From Nocardioides sp. (lineage in GTDB: Bacteria; Actinomycetota; Actinomycetes; Propionibacteriales; Nocardioidaceae): a stretch of 55,510 nt of DNA. Numbering within the stretch: the first letter of the stretch is position 1; every line of letters begins with the position of its first letter. The notes beneath the pieces are model-generated. The model was given only the letters and a program-made list of their open reading frames with translations, was not told where the DNA came from and searched no databases. Where the stretch lies: contig NZ_JACIXG010000030.1 of assembly GCF_014360585.1 (NCBI RefSeq), positions 1 through 55,510 of the forward strand. Reading direction: 5' to 3'. A program made the translations under genes and the position numbers. Positions 16,214 through 25,493 of this stretch are shown one piece after another.

Positions 16214-16278
16214 ACCCCCACGTCCTTTCGGACACACGGACCTGAACCGTGCGCGTCTGCCTATTCCGCCACTCGCGC
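16195..16278 (-). tRNA. tRNA-Leu, anticodon CAG
   Basis: An 84-base class II tRNA. The acceptor stem GCGCGAG pairs with CTCGCGC with A as discriminator. The anticodon stem is CACGG/CCGTG with loop TTCAGGT, giving CAG. The variable arm is TGTCCGAAAGGACG and the T arm contains GGTTCAACTCC. CCA is not encoded. Confidence 0.95.
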
Positions 16279-16522
16279 GTTGCAGCAGAGGAAACGTTAG
16301 CCCACGCGCGGCCGCCGCCCCAAAACGACGGCACCCCGCCCGCCTTGACGCTGGCGGTCACCGGATCGTGGGAGGATCGAAACCGCGCAGAATGCGGGAA
16401 GTGGCAGATCCCCTAGGGTGCACCGATACGATCGGGCCGAATCCGGGGGCACCACTATGCCCGTACGCGACTGACCACCCGACCCGACCGGCCCAACCGG
16501 CACCTGAGAGGAGAGCATCGAC

Positions 16523-17230
16523 GTGAGCGGCCTGCAGAAGTTCGAGCAGAAGCTGGAGCAGTTCATCTCGGGTGCTTTCGCCAAGGCGTTCCGGTCCGAG
16601 GTGAAGTCGGTGGAGATCGTCGCCGCGCTCCAGCGCGAGATCGACAACAACGCCCAGGTGCTCAGCCGCCAGCGTCGCCTGGTCCCCAACGACTTCTTCG
16701 TGGAGCTGTCCACCAGCGACCTGGGCAAGCTGGAGTCCTACGGGCCCCACCTCAAAGAAGAGCTGAAGCGCCAGCTGATGGACCACGCCGAGGCACAGGG
16801 GTTCGTCTTCCCCGGCCGAGTGAGCATCGAGTTCGGCGAGGCGAAGGACCTGACCATCGGCCGGTTCCGGGTGCGCAGCCGCGCCCAGGCCGCCGTCTCC
16901 GGCGCCGACATGAGCGACACCCAGGTCAGCCGTGCGCAGGCCTACCTGGAGATCAACGGCACCCGGCACCCGCTGCACGGCAACCTCGTCGTGGGCCGAG
17001 GCACCGACGCCGATCTGCGCATCAACGACCCGGGCATCAGCCGCCGCCACATCGAGTTCCGCTCGAACCAGGCCGGCGACCGCGTACGTGTCGAGGTCTA
17101 TGACCTCGGCTCGACCAACGGCATGCTGGTCAACGGGCAGAAGATGGCGAGTGCCACCTTGGACGACGACTCTCAGGTGCGCATCGGCACCACCGTCATC
17201 ACCGCGCACATCGTTGAGGAGCGCAGTTGA
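16523..17230 (+). CDS. fhaA: FHA domain protein FhaA
   Basis: A 235-residue protein with the N-terminal DUF3662 domain of FhaA (GLQKFEQKLEQFISGAFAKAF, about residues 1-115) and a C-terminal phosphothreonine-binding FHA domain (VVGRGTDADLRI, ISRRHIEF, DLGSTNGMLVNG). In mycobacteria FhaA is phosphorylated by PknB and binds the lipid II flippase MviN, restraining wall synthesis. The linker between the domains is much shorter than in M. tuberculosis FhaA. The GTG start follows GAGAGGAGAG. First gene of the fhaA-to-pknB operon; the next gene overlaps by four bases. Confidence 0.92.
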   Translation: MSGLQKFEQKLEQFISGAFAKAFRSEVKSVEIVAALQREIDNNAQVLSRQRRLVPNDFFVELSTSDLGKLESYGPHLKEELKRQLMDHAEAQGFVFPGRVSIEFGEAKDLTIGRFRVRSRAQAAVSGADMSDTQVSRAQAYLEINGTRHPLHGNLVVGRGTDADLRINDPGISRRHIEFRSNQAGDRVRVEVYDLGSTNGMLVNGQKMASATLDDDSQVRIGTTVITAHIVEERS

Positions 17231-17706
17231 GCGAGCTCACCCTTTTTCTCATCCGGGTCGCCTATCTGGCGATCCTGTGGATCTTCGTGCTGGCCGCGCT
17301 GTCGGTGATCCGCTCCGACATGTTCGGCGCGCGGGTCACCAACGCCTCCGCCGGCCAGCCCGCGGCGCCGCCGGCTCGCGGCAAGGCCCCTGCGGCGAGG
17401 GCACCGAGGCGCGGCGTACCCACGCATGTCGCCGTCACCACCGGCTCCAACGCCGGTGTGACCGTGCCGCTCTCGCAGGCCCCCATCGTCATCGGCCGCG
17501 GCAGCGATGCCGCGATCATCCTCGACGACGACTACGCCTCCACCCGCCACGCGCGGATCGCCGTCTCCGGCGACCAGTGGTTCGTGGAGGATCTCGGATC
17601 GACCAACGGCACCTACATCGGGTCCGTCCGGATCAATCAGCCGACAGCCATCTCTCTCGGGACCCAGGTGCGCATCGGTAAGACAATCCTGGAGTTGCGC
17701 AAGTGA
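17227..17706 (+). CDS. fhaB: FHA domain protein FhaB (FipA)
   Basis: A 159-residue protein with an N-terminal membrane helix (about residues 4-24, LIRVAYLAILWIFVLAALSV), a Pro/Ala-rich linker and a C-terminal FHA domain (VIGRGSDAAIIL, ASTRHARI, DLGSTNGTYIG). In mycobacteria the orthologue FipA links PknA to the divisome through FtsZ and FtsQ. The start overlaps fhaA and the stop overlaps the phosphatase gene, so the operon is translationally coupled. Confidence 0.92.
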   Translation: MSELTLFLIRVAYLAILWIFVLAALSVIRSDMFGARVTNASAGQPAAPPARGKAPAARAPRRGVPTHVAVTTGSNAGVTVPLSQAPIVIGRGSDAAIILDDDYASTRHARIAVSGDQWFVEDLGSTNGTYIGSVRINQPTAISLGTQVRIGKTILELRK

Positions 17707-19037
17707 CCGCTGCGACCGATCCAACCTCTGACCCCGCACCCAGCCCCAGGCCCGCCGACGGCCGACCCTTCCGCCTCGAGTTCGCGGCGGTCTCCGACGT
17801 CGGGCGGGTGCGCAAGGACAACCAGGACAGCGGGTACGCCGGCCCCTGGCTGTTGACCGTCTGCGACGGTGTCGGCGGCGCTGCCCGCGGTGACATCGCC
17901 TCCAGCACCGCCGTCCAGCAGCTGCGCAAGCTCGACGAGGAGCCGGCCCTCGGGCTGGTCGATGACGATCTGATCGGTCTGGTCTCCCACGCGCTGCACA
18001 TGGCCCACGACGAGATCGGCCACCTGGTCGACCACGACCCGACGCTCAACGGCACGAGCACGACCTCGACCGTCGGATTCTTCGACGGCGCCAAGCTGAC
18101 CGTCGGCCACGTGGGCGACAGCCGTGCCTATCTCCTCCGCAATGGTGCGATCCACCAGGTCACCCACGACCACACCTTCGTGCAGACGCTTCTCGACGAG
18201 GGGCGGATCACCGAGGACGAGGCCAAGACCCACCCTCACCGCAACCTGATCCTCAAGGCCCTCGACGGGACCCGGGAGCTCGAGCCCGACCTGTTCATCG
18301 TCGACCTCGTCGCCGGGGACCGGCTGATGTTCTGCAGCGACGGCGTCTGCGGCTACGTCGACGACCCGCGGATCGCCGACATCCTGGCCACCGGCACGCC
18401 CGAGTTCGCAGCGGTCGAGCTGGTCCGGGTCTCTCTCGACTCCGGCAGCACCGACAACGTGACCTGCGTGGTCGCCGATGTGGTGCCCAGCGACACCATG
18501 CCGTCTGCGGGCCTCGAGGCCCAGATGGTGGGTGCGGCGGCCGAGCTCAAGCGGAAGACCACCAAGACCGGCCAGATGACCGCCCTGTTCCGCGGTCACC
18601 GGATGGGCGACACCGGCGAGCTGGACCCGATCGACGAGGAGATCCCCGACGGAGCGATCGCCGCCGACCCGGAGGAGATGCGCTACGCCCTCCAGCCGCC
18701 GAGCAAGCACACGAAGCTGCGCTGGACCTTCGGGCTGATGACGTTTCTCGGTGTCGTCTGGATCGCGGTCGCGACCGGGTTCGTCTGGTCGCAGAACCAG
18801 TGGTACATCGGCGAGCAGGAGGGCAACGTCACGATCTTCCGCGGCGTACCCACCACGATGATCGGCTTCGATCTCTCCGAGCCCTACCAGACCTCCGACC
18901 TCGAGGTCGCCGACCTGGCCGAGACCTACCAGAACCAGCTCGAGGACGGCATCCACAGCAAGGACCTGGCCGGCGCGCAGGAGAAGGTGCAGTCGCTGGC
19001 CGACCAGAGTGCCGTCGACTCGGGCAGTGGGTCATGA
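17703..19037 (+). CDS. pstP: PP2C-type Ser/Thr phosphatase PstP
   Basis: A 444-residue membrane-anchored protein phosphatase. The metal-dependent PPM domain shows SDVGRVRKDNQD, VCDGVGG, HVGDSRAYLLRNG and MFCSDGVCGYVDD with the metal-binding aspartates. A membrane helix follows at about residues 343-362 (LMTFLGVVWIAVATGFVW), then a short extracytoplasmic tail. It reverses PknA and PknB phosphorylation of division and wall proteins. A 154-base spacer rich in GAGCG-type short repeats separates it from rodA. Confidence 0.93.
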   Translation: MTAATDPTSDPAPSPRPADGRPFRLEFAAVSDVGRVRKDNQDSGYAGPWLLTVCDGVGGAARGDIASSTAVQQLRKLDEEPALGLVDDDLIGLVSHALHMAHDEIGHLVDHDPTLNGTSTTSTVGFFDGAKLTVGHVGDSRAYLLRNGAIHQVTHDHTFVQTLLDEGRITEDEAKTHPHRNLILKALDGTRELEPDLFIVDLVAGDRLMFCSDGVCGYVDDPRIADILATGTPEFAAVELVRVSLDSGSTDNVTCVVADVVPSDTMPSAGLEAQMVGAAAELKRKTTKTGQMTALFRGHRMGDTGELDPIDEEIPDGAIAADPEEMRYALQPPSKHTKLRWTFGLMTFLGVVWIAVATGFVWSQNQWYIGEQEGNVTIFRGVPTTMIGFDLSEPYQTSDLEVADLAETYQNQLEDGIHSKDLAGAQEKVQSLADQSAVDSGSGS

Positions 19038-19191
19038 GCGAGCGACAGCGAGCGACAACAGGACTCAGGCCGCCACGTCCGTACTCTTGCGCCTGCGCCA
19101 CGGCAACGACCGGAGCTAGGTCGAGCGGCGAGCTTGCTCGTCCGCTCGCGCCGAGCGAGGGAGTCACCGCGCGAAGGGCGGAGGTGGCGGC

Positions 19192-20625
19192 ATGAGCGGT
19201 TTCACTCCGGCGAGCTCGATGCCCATCTTTGTCCACCGGTCGCGCCGGGGAGCCGAGCTGGTCCTGATGATCCTGGCCGTCGCGGTCGGGATCGGCGCCT
19301 ACACCGCGGTCGGCCTCGGTGTGGAGGGGAAGATCCCGGTCGACATCGTCGGCTATGGCACTTGGCTGGTCGTGCTCCTGGTGGCGGCTCACGTCGGCGT
19401 ACGTCTGATGGCTCCTTACGCCGATCCTGTGCTGCTCCCGCTGGTGGCGATGCTCAACGGGGTCGGTCTGGCCGTCATCCACCGGCTGGACCTGGCCGCG
19501 GGGGCGAGCGAGACCGATGCCTTCGCCCGCCAGCAGCTGATCTGGATGACGTTGGGCGTGGTGCTGTTCCTGATCACGCTCTTCCTTGTCCCCGATCACC
19601 GGATGCTGCAGCGGTTCACCTACACCGCCGGCCTCGGCGCGGTGGTCATGCTGATCCTGCCGATGCTCCCGTTCATCGGCAAGACGATCAACGGCGCGCG
19701 GATCTGGATCAACCTCGGACCGGTCAGCTTCCAGCCCGGCGAGGTCGCCAAGGTGCTGCTGGTGATCTGTTTCGCCGGTTATCTGGCGGTCCATCGCGAC
19801 GCTCTCGCGCTCGCCGGCCGCCGGTTCGCCGGCATCGACCTGCCCCGCGGCCGTGACCTCGGCCCGCTGCTGATGATGTGGGCGATCAGCCTCGCGATCC
19901 TGGTGCTGCAGCGCGACCTCGGCTCCAGCCTGCTGTTCTACGGCCTCTTCGTGGTGACGCTGTACGTCGCGACCGAGCGCAAGGGCTGGATCGTCGTCGG
20001 CGGCCTGCTCTTCGCAGGTGGTGTCTTCGCTGCTCTGACCCTGTTCAGCCACGTACGCGTCCGGGTGTTCACCTGGCTGGACCCGTTCAAGTACTACCCC
20101 GTGGGCGATGATGGCGTGACCTCGTCGGGGCAGCTGGTCGAAGGGCTGTTCGGCATGGCCTGGGGCGGCATGATCGGCCGCGGCTTCGGCTCCGGCGAGC
20201 CCTGGCGGATCCCCTACGCCAACTCCGACTTCATCATCCCGGCGATCGGTGAGGAGCTCGGTCTGACCGCGATCCTCGCGCTGCTGCTGTGCTACGGCCT
20301 GATCGTCGAACGTGGCCTGCGCACCGCGATCGTGGCCCGCGACGACTTCGGCAAGCTGCTCTCCGTCGGTCTGGCCAGCTCGATCGCCCTGCAGACCTTT
20401 GTGGTCGTCGGTGGCGTGACCGGGCTGATCCCGCTGACTGGTCTAACCACACCGTTCCTCTCGTATGGTGGGTCTTCGCTGGTCGCCAACTGGGTGATCG
20501 TGGCCCTGCTGTTGCGCGTCTCGGACCAGTCCCGCCGTCCCCTGCCGACGGCACCGTCCGATGAAGACCTCGCCGCTGAGGAGACCCAGATCGTCAAGCT
20601 CGACAAAGGGGCGTTGAACAGATGA
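19192..20625 (+). CDS. rodA: Peptidoglycan glycosyltransferase RodA (FtsW/RodA/SpoVE family)
   Basis: A 477-residue SEDS-family membrane protein with about 12 helices. Family blocks are visible, including NGARIWINLGPVSFQPGEVAK, VLQRDLGSSLLFYGLF and the C-terminal GLIPLTGLTTPFLSYGGSS. SEDS proteins polymerise lipid II and work with a class B PBP, here the adjacent PbpA. GGAGG precedes the ATG. It overlaps pbpA by four bases. RodA rather than FtsW is chosen from this conserved locus. Confidence 0.93.
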   Translation: MSGFTPASSMPIFVHRSRRGAELVLMILAVAVGIGAYTAVGLGVEGKIPVDIVGYGTWLVVLLVAAHVGVRLMAPYADPVLLPLVAMLNGVGLAVIHRLDLAAGASETDAFARQQLIWMTLGVVLFLITLFLVPDHRMLQRFTYTAGLGAVVMLILPMLPFIGKTINGARIWINLGPVSFQPGEVAKVLLVICFAGYLAVHRDALALAGRRFAGIDLPRGRDLGPLLMMWAISLAILVLQRDLGSSLLFYGLFVVTLYVATERKGWIVVGGLLFAGGVFAALTLFSHVRVRVFTWLDPFKYYPVGDDGVTSSGQLVEGLFGMAWGGMIGRGFGSGEPWRIPYANSDFIIPAIGEELGLTAILALLLCYGLIVERGLRTAIVARDDFGKLLSVGLASSIALQTFVVVGGVTGLIPLTGLTTPFLSYGGSSLVANWVIVALLLRVSDQSRRPLPTAPSDEDLAAEETQIVKLDKGALNR

Positions 20626-22091
20626 ACCGCCCTATCCGCACGCTGAGTGTCGGCTGCCTGATCCTGTTCGTGGCGCTGATGCTGAACGTGACGTACGTCC
20701 AGTTCTTCAAGGCCAGCTGGTACAACGAGCGCGGCGACAACCGACGGGTCACCGAGGAGGCCTACTCGCAGCAGCGCGGCGACATCCTGGTCGGCAAGAA
20801 GGCGGTCGCCACCAGCGTGCCGAGCGACGGCAAGTTCGAGTGGCAGCGCAGCTACCCCGGCGGCAAGAAGTACGCTCCGATCACGGGTTTCATGTCCTAC
20901 TCCTACGGCCAGACCGGGATCGAGCGTTCCCAGGACTCGGTGCTGTCGGGCAAGGACAACAAGCTCTTCACCAACCGACTCGTCGACCTGGTCACCAACT
21001 CGGAGCCTGCCGGCGGCAACGTCGAGCTCACCATCGACCCGAAGGTCCAGGACGCTGCGTACGAGGGTCTGACCGCGCTCGGCGAAGACGTCCAGGCGGC
21101 CGCGGTGGCGATCGATCCGAAGACCGGCCAGATCCTGGCCATGGCCAACACGCCGACCTACAACCCGGACCGGCTGGCGAACAACGACATCAGCGCCGCG
21201 CAGAAGTCGTACAACCAGCTCTCGAAGGACGACGACGAGCCGCTGCTCAACCGCTCGATCCAGACCGCGCTGCCGCCGGGCTCGACGTTCAAGCTGGTCA
21301 CCGCCGCCGCAGCGATCGAGAACCTCGGCTTGGACGGCGACAGCAAGGTCTACGGCGGCGCCTCCCTCGACCTCCCCGGCACGGACGTCAACCTGCCCAA
21401 CCTCAACGGCACGAGCTGCGGCGGCGAGCAGATCACCCTGACCCGTGCGCTCGAGGTCTCGTGCAACACCGCCTTCGGTCAGCTCGGTATGGAGCTCACC
21501 GACGAGCAGATGCAGGAGCAGGCCGAGGGGTTCGGCTTCGGCCAGGACTACCTCGACGACCTCGGCCCGCTGGCCGCCAGCAAGTACCCCGGCAACGGCG
21601 GCGACAAGGCCAAGCAGGCCCGTGCCGCCATCGGCCAGCAGGACGTGATCGCGACCCCGCTCCAGATGGCGATGGTCTCGGCAGGCATCGCCAACGGCGG
21701 CGAGGTCATGAAGCCCTACCTCGTCGACCGGGTCACCTCCTCCTCGCTCGACGTCATCGACCAGGGCAACCCGACGGCGATCGACAACCAGCCCGCGGTC
21801 TCGCAGGACACCGCCGAGATCCTGACCGACATGATGGTCAGCACCGTCGAGAACGGCACCGCCACGGCGGCCGCGATCGACGGCGTGAGCGTCGCCGGCA
21901 AGACCGGCACCGCGCAGACCACCCCGGACCGACCTCCGTACGCCTGGTTCACCTCGTTCGCCCCGGCGGAGAACCCGTCCATCGCGGTCGCCGTGATGGT
22001 CCAGAAGAGCGGCACCGAACGCAGCGAGATCGCTGGCGGTCGACTGGGCGGACCAATCGCGAAGGCCATGATGGAGGCAGCGATCTCATGA
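20622..22091 (+). CDS. pbpA: Class B penicillin-binding protein PbpA
   Basis: A 489-residue transpeptidase with an N-terminal membrane anchor (about residues 7-27), a PBP dimer domain and a C-terminal penicillin-binding domain. Active-site motifs: SxxK in PGSTFKLVTAA, SxN in SCNTAFGQ and KTG in GKTGTAQT. It cross-links peptidoglycan together with RodA. Stop and start overlap with pknA as ATGA. Confidence 0.94.
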   Translation: MNRPIRTLSVGCLILFVALMLNVTYVQFFKASWYNERGDNRRVTEEAYSQQRGDILVGKKAVATSVPSDGKFEWQRSYPGGKKYAPITGFMSYSYGQTGIERSQDSVLSGKDNKLFTNRLVDLVTNSEPAGGNVELTIDPKVQDAAYEGLTALGEDVQAAAVAIDPKTGQILAMANTPTYNPDRLANNDISAAQKSYNQLSKDDDEPLLNRSIQTALPPGSTFKLVTAAAAIENLGLDGDSKVYGGASLDLPGTDVNLPNLNGTSCGGEQITLTRALEVSCNTAFGQLGMELTDEQMQEQAEGFGFGQDYLDDLGPLAASKYPGNGGDKAKQARAAIGQQDVIATPLQMAMVSAGIANGGEVMKPYLVDRVTSSSLDVIDQGNPTAIDNQPAVSQDTAEILTDMMVSTVENGTATAAAIDGVSVAGKTGTAQTTPDRPPYAWFTSFAPAENPSIAVAVMVQKSGTERSEIAGGRLGGPIAKAMMEAAIS

Positions 22092-23647
22092 GTCGTTACG
22101 TATTCCACGAGCTCATCGGCACCGGCGGGATGGGCGAGGTGTGGCGGGCGACCGACACGACCCTCAACCGCGAGGTCGCGATCAAGCTCCTCAAGCCCGA
22201 GCACGCCGAGGACCCGATCGGCCGCTCCCGCTTCGAGTCCGAGGCGAAGCACGCCGCCGCGCTCCACCACCCCAACGTGGTGGCCGTCTACGACGTCGGT
22301 GAGATGCCGACCGCGTCCGGCTTGATGCGGCCGTTCCTGGTGATGGAGCTGGTCGACCACAAGCCGCTCTCCGAGCTGCTCCGTGACGGTCGGCCCCTGG
22401 CCCCGGAGGTCGTCCGCGACCTGCTCGGTCAGGCTGGCGACGCACTGGCCGCAGCGCACCGGGCCGGCATCGTGCACCGCGACGTGAAGCCCGCCAACCT
22501 GCTGGTCACCCCGGAGCGGAAGGTGAAGGTCACCGACTTCGGCATCGCCCGCGCCCAGGCGTCGACCGGGATCACCGGCACCGGCCAGGTGATGGGCACC
22601 CCGCAATACCTCAGCCCCGAGCAGGCCCGTGGCGAGAAGGCCACCCCTGCCTCCGACGTCTACTCCCTCGGCGTGGTCGCCTTCGAGTGCCTCGCCGGCT
22701 ACCGGCCGTTCCAGAAGGAGACCCCGGTCGCGACCGCGATCGCCCATCTGCACGACCCGGTCCCCCCGCTGCCCGACCACGTGCCCGCCGAGCTGGCCGC
22801 GATCGTGATGCGAAGCCTGCAGAAGGACCCTTCTCTCCGCTACGCCGACGCCGCGGCGTTCACCACCGCGATGGTCGGCCAAGGTGCCGCCGCCGACCCG
22901 GACGCCGATGCCACCACCGTCGTAGCCGCCGCGCCCGGTGACGCGACCGCGACGTCGGTCATGGACCCGGTCCCCTCGCCCACTCAGAACTACGTCGGCA
23001 TGCAGGGCGGCCCGGGCGGTCCCGACGGTCCCCCGCCCCGCTATCAGGACCCCTACGACCGTTACGACGACGAAGAAGACCAGAGGCCCTGGTACAAGAA
23101 GCCGTTCAACATCGTCGTGATCGTGATGCTGGTCGCTGTGATCATCGCGATCATCTGGATCGCCTCCACCCTCGCGGGCAGCCCGGACACGTCGTCGGCG
23201 AGCGACGCGTCCGCCACCCTGTCGGTCACTGCCAAACCGACCCCGTCGGAGGAGCCCGAGGAGGAGCCGAAGCCCGTCGAGATCGACGAGGACGACTACA
23301 TCGGCCGCAACGTGGACGACGTGCGCCGTGAGCTCCAAGACATGGGCCTCAAGGTCGATCCGACCGTCCAGGACAACGACGGCAGCAACGAGCCTGACAC
23401 GGTCTCCAGCCTCGACCCGACCCGCAACCTCTCCGAGGGCGACAGGGTCACCATCCGCTACTACGGCGAGCGTCCTGAGGTCGAGCCCCCTCCTCCCAGC
23501 CAGGACGAGCCTGACGAGGAGGAGAGCGACGAGGAGGAGCCGCCCGAATCAGACCCGACCGACGACTGGGGCTTCCCAGAGCTTCCTGGCGGCGAGAACA
23601 CCGACGGTGGCGGTAACGGCAACGGCAACGGGGGCGGCAATGGCTGA
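22088..23647 (+). CDS. pknA: Ser/Thr protein kinase PknA-like, with one PASTA domain
   Basis: A 519-residue Hanks-type kinase. The kinase domain (1-270) has the glycine loop GTGGMGEVW, VAIKLL, catalytic HRDVKPANLL and DFGIA. A proline-rich juxtamembrane linker, one membrane helix (about residues 342-362) and one extracytoplasmic PASTA repeat (about 398-459) follow, then an acidic tail ending in a Gly/Asn-rich stretch. Position next to pbpA marks it as PknA, but mycobacterial PknA lacks PASTA. The last eight bases overlap pknB. Confidence 0.9.
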   Translation: MSRYVFHELIGTGGMGEVWRATDTTLNREVAIKLLKPEHAEDPIGRSRFESEAKHAAALHHPNVVAVYDVGEMPTASGLMRPFLVMELVDHKPLSELLRDGRPLAPEVVRDLLGQAGDALAAAHRAGIVHRDVKPANLLVTPERKVKVTDFGIARAQASTGITGTGQVMGTPQYLSPEQARGEKATPASDVYSLGVVAFECLAGYRPFQKETPVATAIAHLHDPVPPLPDHVPAELAAIVMRSLQKDPSLRYADAAAFTTAMVGQGAAADPDADATTVVAAAPGDATATSVMDPVPSPTQNYVGMQGGPGGPDGPPPRYQDPYDRYDDEEDQRPWYKKPFNIVVIVMLVAVIIAIIWIASTLAGSPDTSSASDASATLSVTAKPTPSEEPEEEPKPVEIDEDDYIGRNVDDVRRELQDMGLKVDPTVQDNDGSNEPDTVSSLDPTRNLSEGDRVTIRYYGERPEVEPPPPSQDEPDEEESDEEEPPESDPTDDWGFPELPGGENTDGGGNGNGNGGGNG

Positions 23648-25448
23648 GGGGCCTCTCCTCGCGGGCCGCTACGAGGTCGGCGAGCTGCTCGGCCGAGGTG
23701 GGATGGCGGAGGTCCGCAAGGGCACCGACCACCGGCTCGGCCGCGTGGTCGCGATCAAGCGGCTCCGGATGGACCTTGCCAGCGATCCGACCTTCCAGGC
23801 CCGCTTCCACCGTGAGGCGCAGTCCTCGGCCAAGCTCAACCACCCCTCGATCGTGTCGGTCTACGACACCGGCGAGGAGAAGGCGGTCGACGGGGTCGCC
23901 CAGCCCTACATCGTGATGGAGTACGTCGCCGGCCGCACGCTGCGCGACGTACTCCGTGAGGGTCGCAAGATCCTGCCCGAGCGAGCGCTGGAGATCAGCT
24001 CCGACGTGCTCAATGCGCTCGACTACAGCCACCGCAACGGGATCATCCACCGCGACATCAAGCCGGGCAACGTCATGCTGACGCCGGCCGGCGACGTCAA
24101 GGTGATGGACTTCGGCATCGCCCGGGCGCTCAACGACGCCCAGTCGACCATGACCCAGACCGCGGCCGTCGTAGGCACCGCCCAGTACCTCAGCCCCGAG
24201 CAGGCCCGCGGCGAGCAGGTCGACGCCCGCTCGGACGTCTACTCGGCCGGCTGTCTCCTCTACGAGCTGCTTACCGGGCGACCGCCGTTCGTCGGCGACT
24301 CGCCGGTCTCGGTGGCCTACCAGCACGTGCGCGAGCAGGCCCAGCCTCCCTCGGCCCACGACCCGTCGCTGCCCCGTGAGCTCGACGCGATCGTGATGAA
24401 GTCGCTGGCCAAGCGGGTCGAGGATCGCTACCAGTCCGCGCAGGCGATGCGCACCGACATCGAGCGCTACCTCGCCGGGCGTCCGGTCCAGGCGACAGTG
24501 CCGCCCAGCTTCGACCAGACCCAGGTCGCCCAGAACCGGGCGGCTGCGGGCGACCCCTACGGCGGGGACACCAACGGCTACTACCCGCCCCAGGACGACC
24601 GGTCCGACGGCCCCCGCCCGTGGGTGCTCATCCTGCTCGGGCTGGTGATCGTCGGCCTGATCGCGGTGGGCGCCTACTTCTTGCCTGAAGCGTTGAAGCC
24701 ACCGACCACCCCCGTACCCAACGTCGCCGGCCTGACCGAGGAGAAGGCCCTCGCAGAGCTCAGCGCGGTCAAGCTCAAGGGCGAGGTCGCGCAGGAGACC
24801 AGCGACACCGTGGCGGTGGGTGTGGTGATCTCCCAGTCGCCCGATTCCGGCGAGGAGTTGGAGGAGGGCAAGACCGTCACGATCACCGTCTCCACCGGAC
24901 CACCCAACCGGCAGATGCCCAACGTGGTCGGGTCGCCGCAGAAGACCGCTAAACAGCTGCTCGAGAACGACCCCTACAACTTCACGGTGAAGGTCGAGAC
25001 GACCGACTCCGACCAGGACAAGGGCACGGTGATCAAGACCGACCCGGTCGACGGCGAGAGCGTTACCACCGGAAAGTCCACCGTGGTCACCCTCACCGTC
25101 TCCAAGGGACCGAACAAAGTCCCCAACGTCGTCGGGAAGACGGCCGAGGAGGCGAAGGAGATCCTCCGCAGCGCAGGCTTCACGCCCGTGGAGAAGGACG
25201 AGCCGAACACCGACAAGCCCAAGGACACCGTCGTCGAGCAGTCGCCCGGCAAGGGCACCCCGCTCAAGCAGAACAGCGAGGTGATCATCTTCGTCTCGAC
25301 GAAGGAAGAGGCCCTGCCGAGCTGTCAGACGCTCATGCCTGGGACAGACCCGGCCAACCCCTCGGCGTCGGCCACCCAGACCGCCGAGCCCGGCGACCCG
25401 CCGACCTGTGACCCGGCCCTGCCGCCGAGCACCCCGGCGGCGCCGTAG
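23640..25448 (+). CDS. pknB: Ser/Thr protein kinase PknB with three PASTA domains
   Basis: A 602-residue receptor kinase. Kinase domain 1-280 with LGRGGMAEVRKG, VAIKRL, HRDIKPGNVML and DFGIA; the activation loop has STMTQTAAVVGT, including the usual autophosphorylated threonines. A membrane helix at about 327-345 is followed by three PASTA repeats (about 358-420, 422-487, 489-550) and a Pro/Ala tail with two cysteines (PSCQ, TCDP). PASTA domains bind muropeptides or lipid II. Last gene of the operon, before a terminator. Confidence 0.94.
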   Translation: MAEGPLLAGRYEVGELLGRGGMAEVRKGTDHRLGRVVAIKRLRMDLASDPTFQARFHREAQSSAKLNHPSIVSVYDTGEEKAVDGVAQPYIVMEYVAGRTLRDVLREGRKILPERALEISSDVLNALDYSHRNGIIHRDIKPGNVMLTPAGDVKVMDFGIARALNDAQSTMTQTAAVVGTAQYLSPEQARGEQVDARSDVYSAGCLLYELLTGRPPFVGDSPVSVAYQHVREQAQPPSAHDPSLPRELDAIVMKSLAKRVEDRYQSAQAMRTDIERYLAGRPVQATVPPSFDQTQVAQNRAAAGDPYGGDTNGYYPPQDDRSDGPRPWVLILLGLVIVGLIAVGAYFLPEALKPPTTPVPNVAGLTEEKALAELSAVKLKGEVAQETSDTVAVGVVISQSPDSGEELEEGKTVTITVSTGPPNRQMPNVVGSPQKTAKQLLENDPYNFTVKVETTDSDQDKGTVIKTDPVDGESVTTGKSTVVTLTVSKGPNKVPNVVGKTAEEAKEILRSAGFTPVEKDEPNTDKPKDTVVEQSPGKGTPLKQNSEVIIFVSTKEEALPSCQTLMPGTDPANPSASATQTAEPGDPPTCDPALPPSTPAAP

Positions 25449-25464
25449 CTCGAAGCTCGCCGAG

Positions 25465-25493
25465 CCCCTGTCTCAGTTCTGCTGAGGCAGGGG
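25465..25493. terminator. Bidirectional terminator between pknB and DUF881
   Basis: CCCCTG-T-CTCAG pairs with CTGAG-G-CAGGGG around a short loop and is followed by TTTT. It overlaps the last codons of the convergent DUF881 gene. Confidence 0.8.

Noticed and set aside
20840..22087. An upstream in-frame extension of pknA through pbpA
   Set aside because: Kinase homology starts at the ATG overlapping the pbpA stop; the extension is Arg-rich out-of-frame translation of pbpA.
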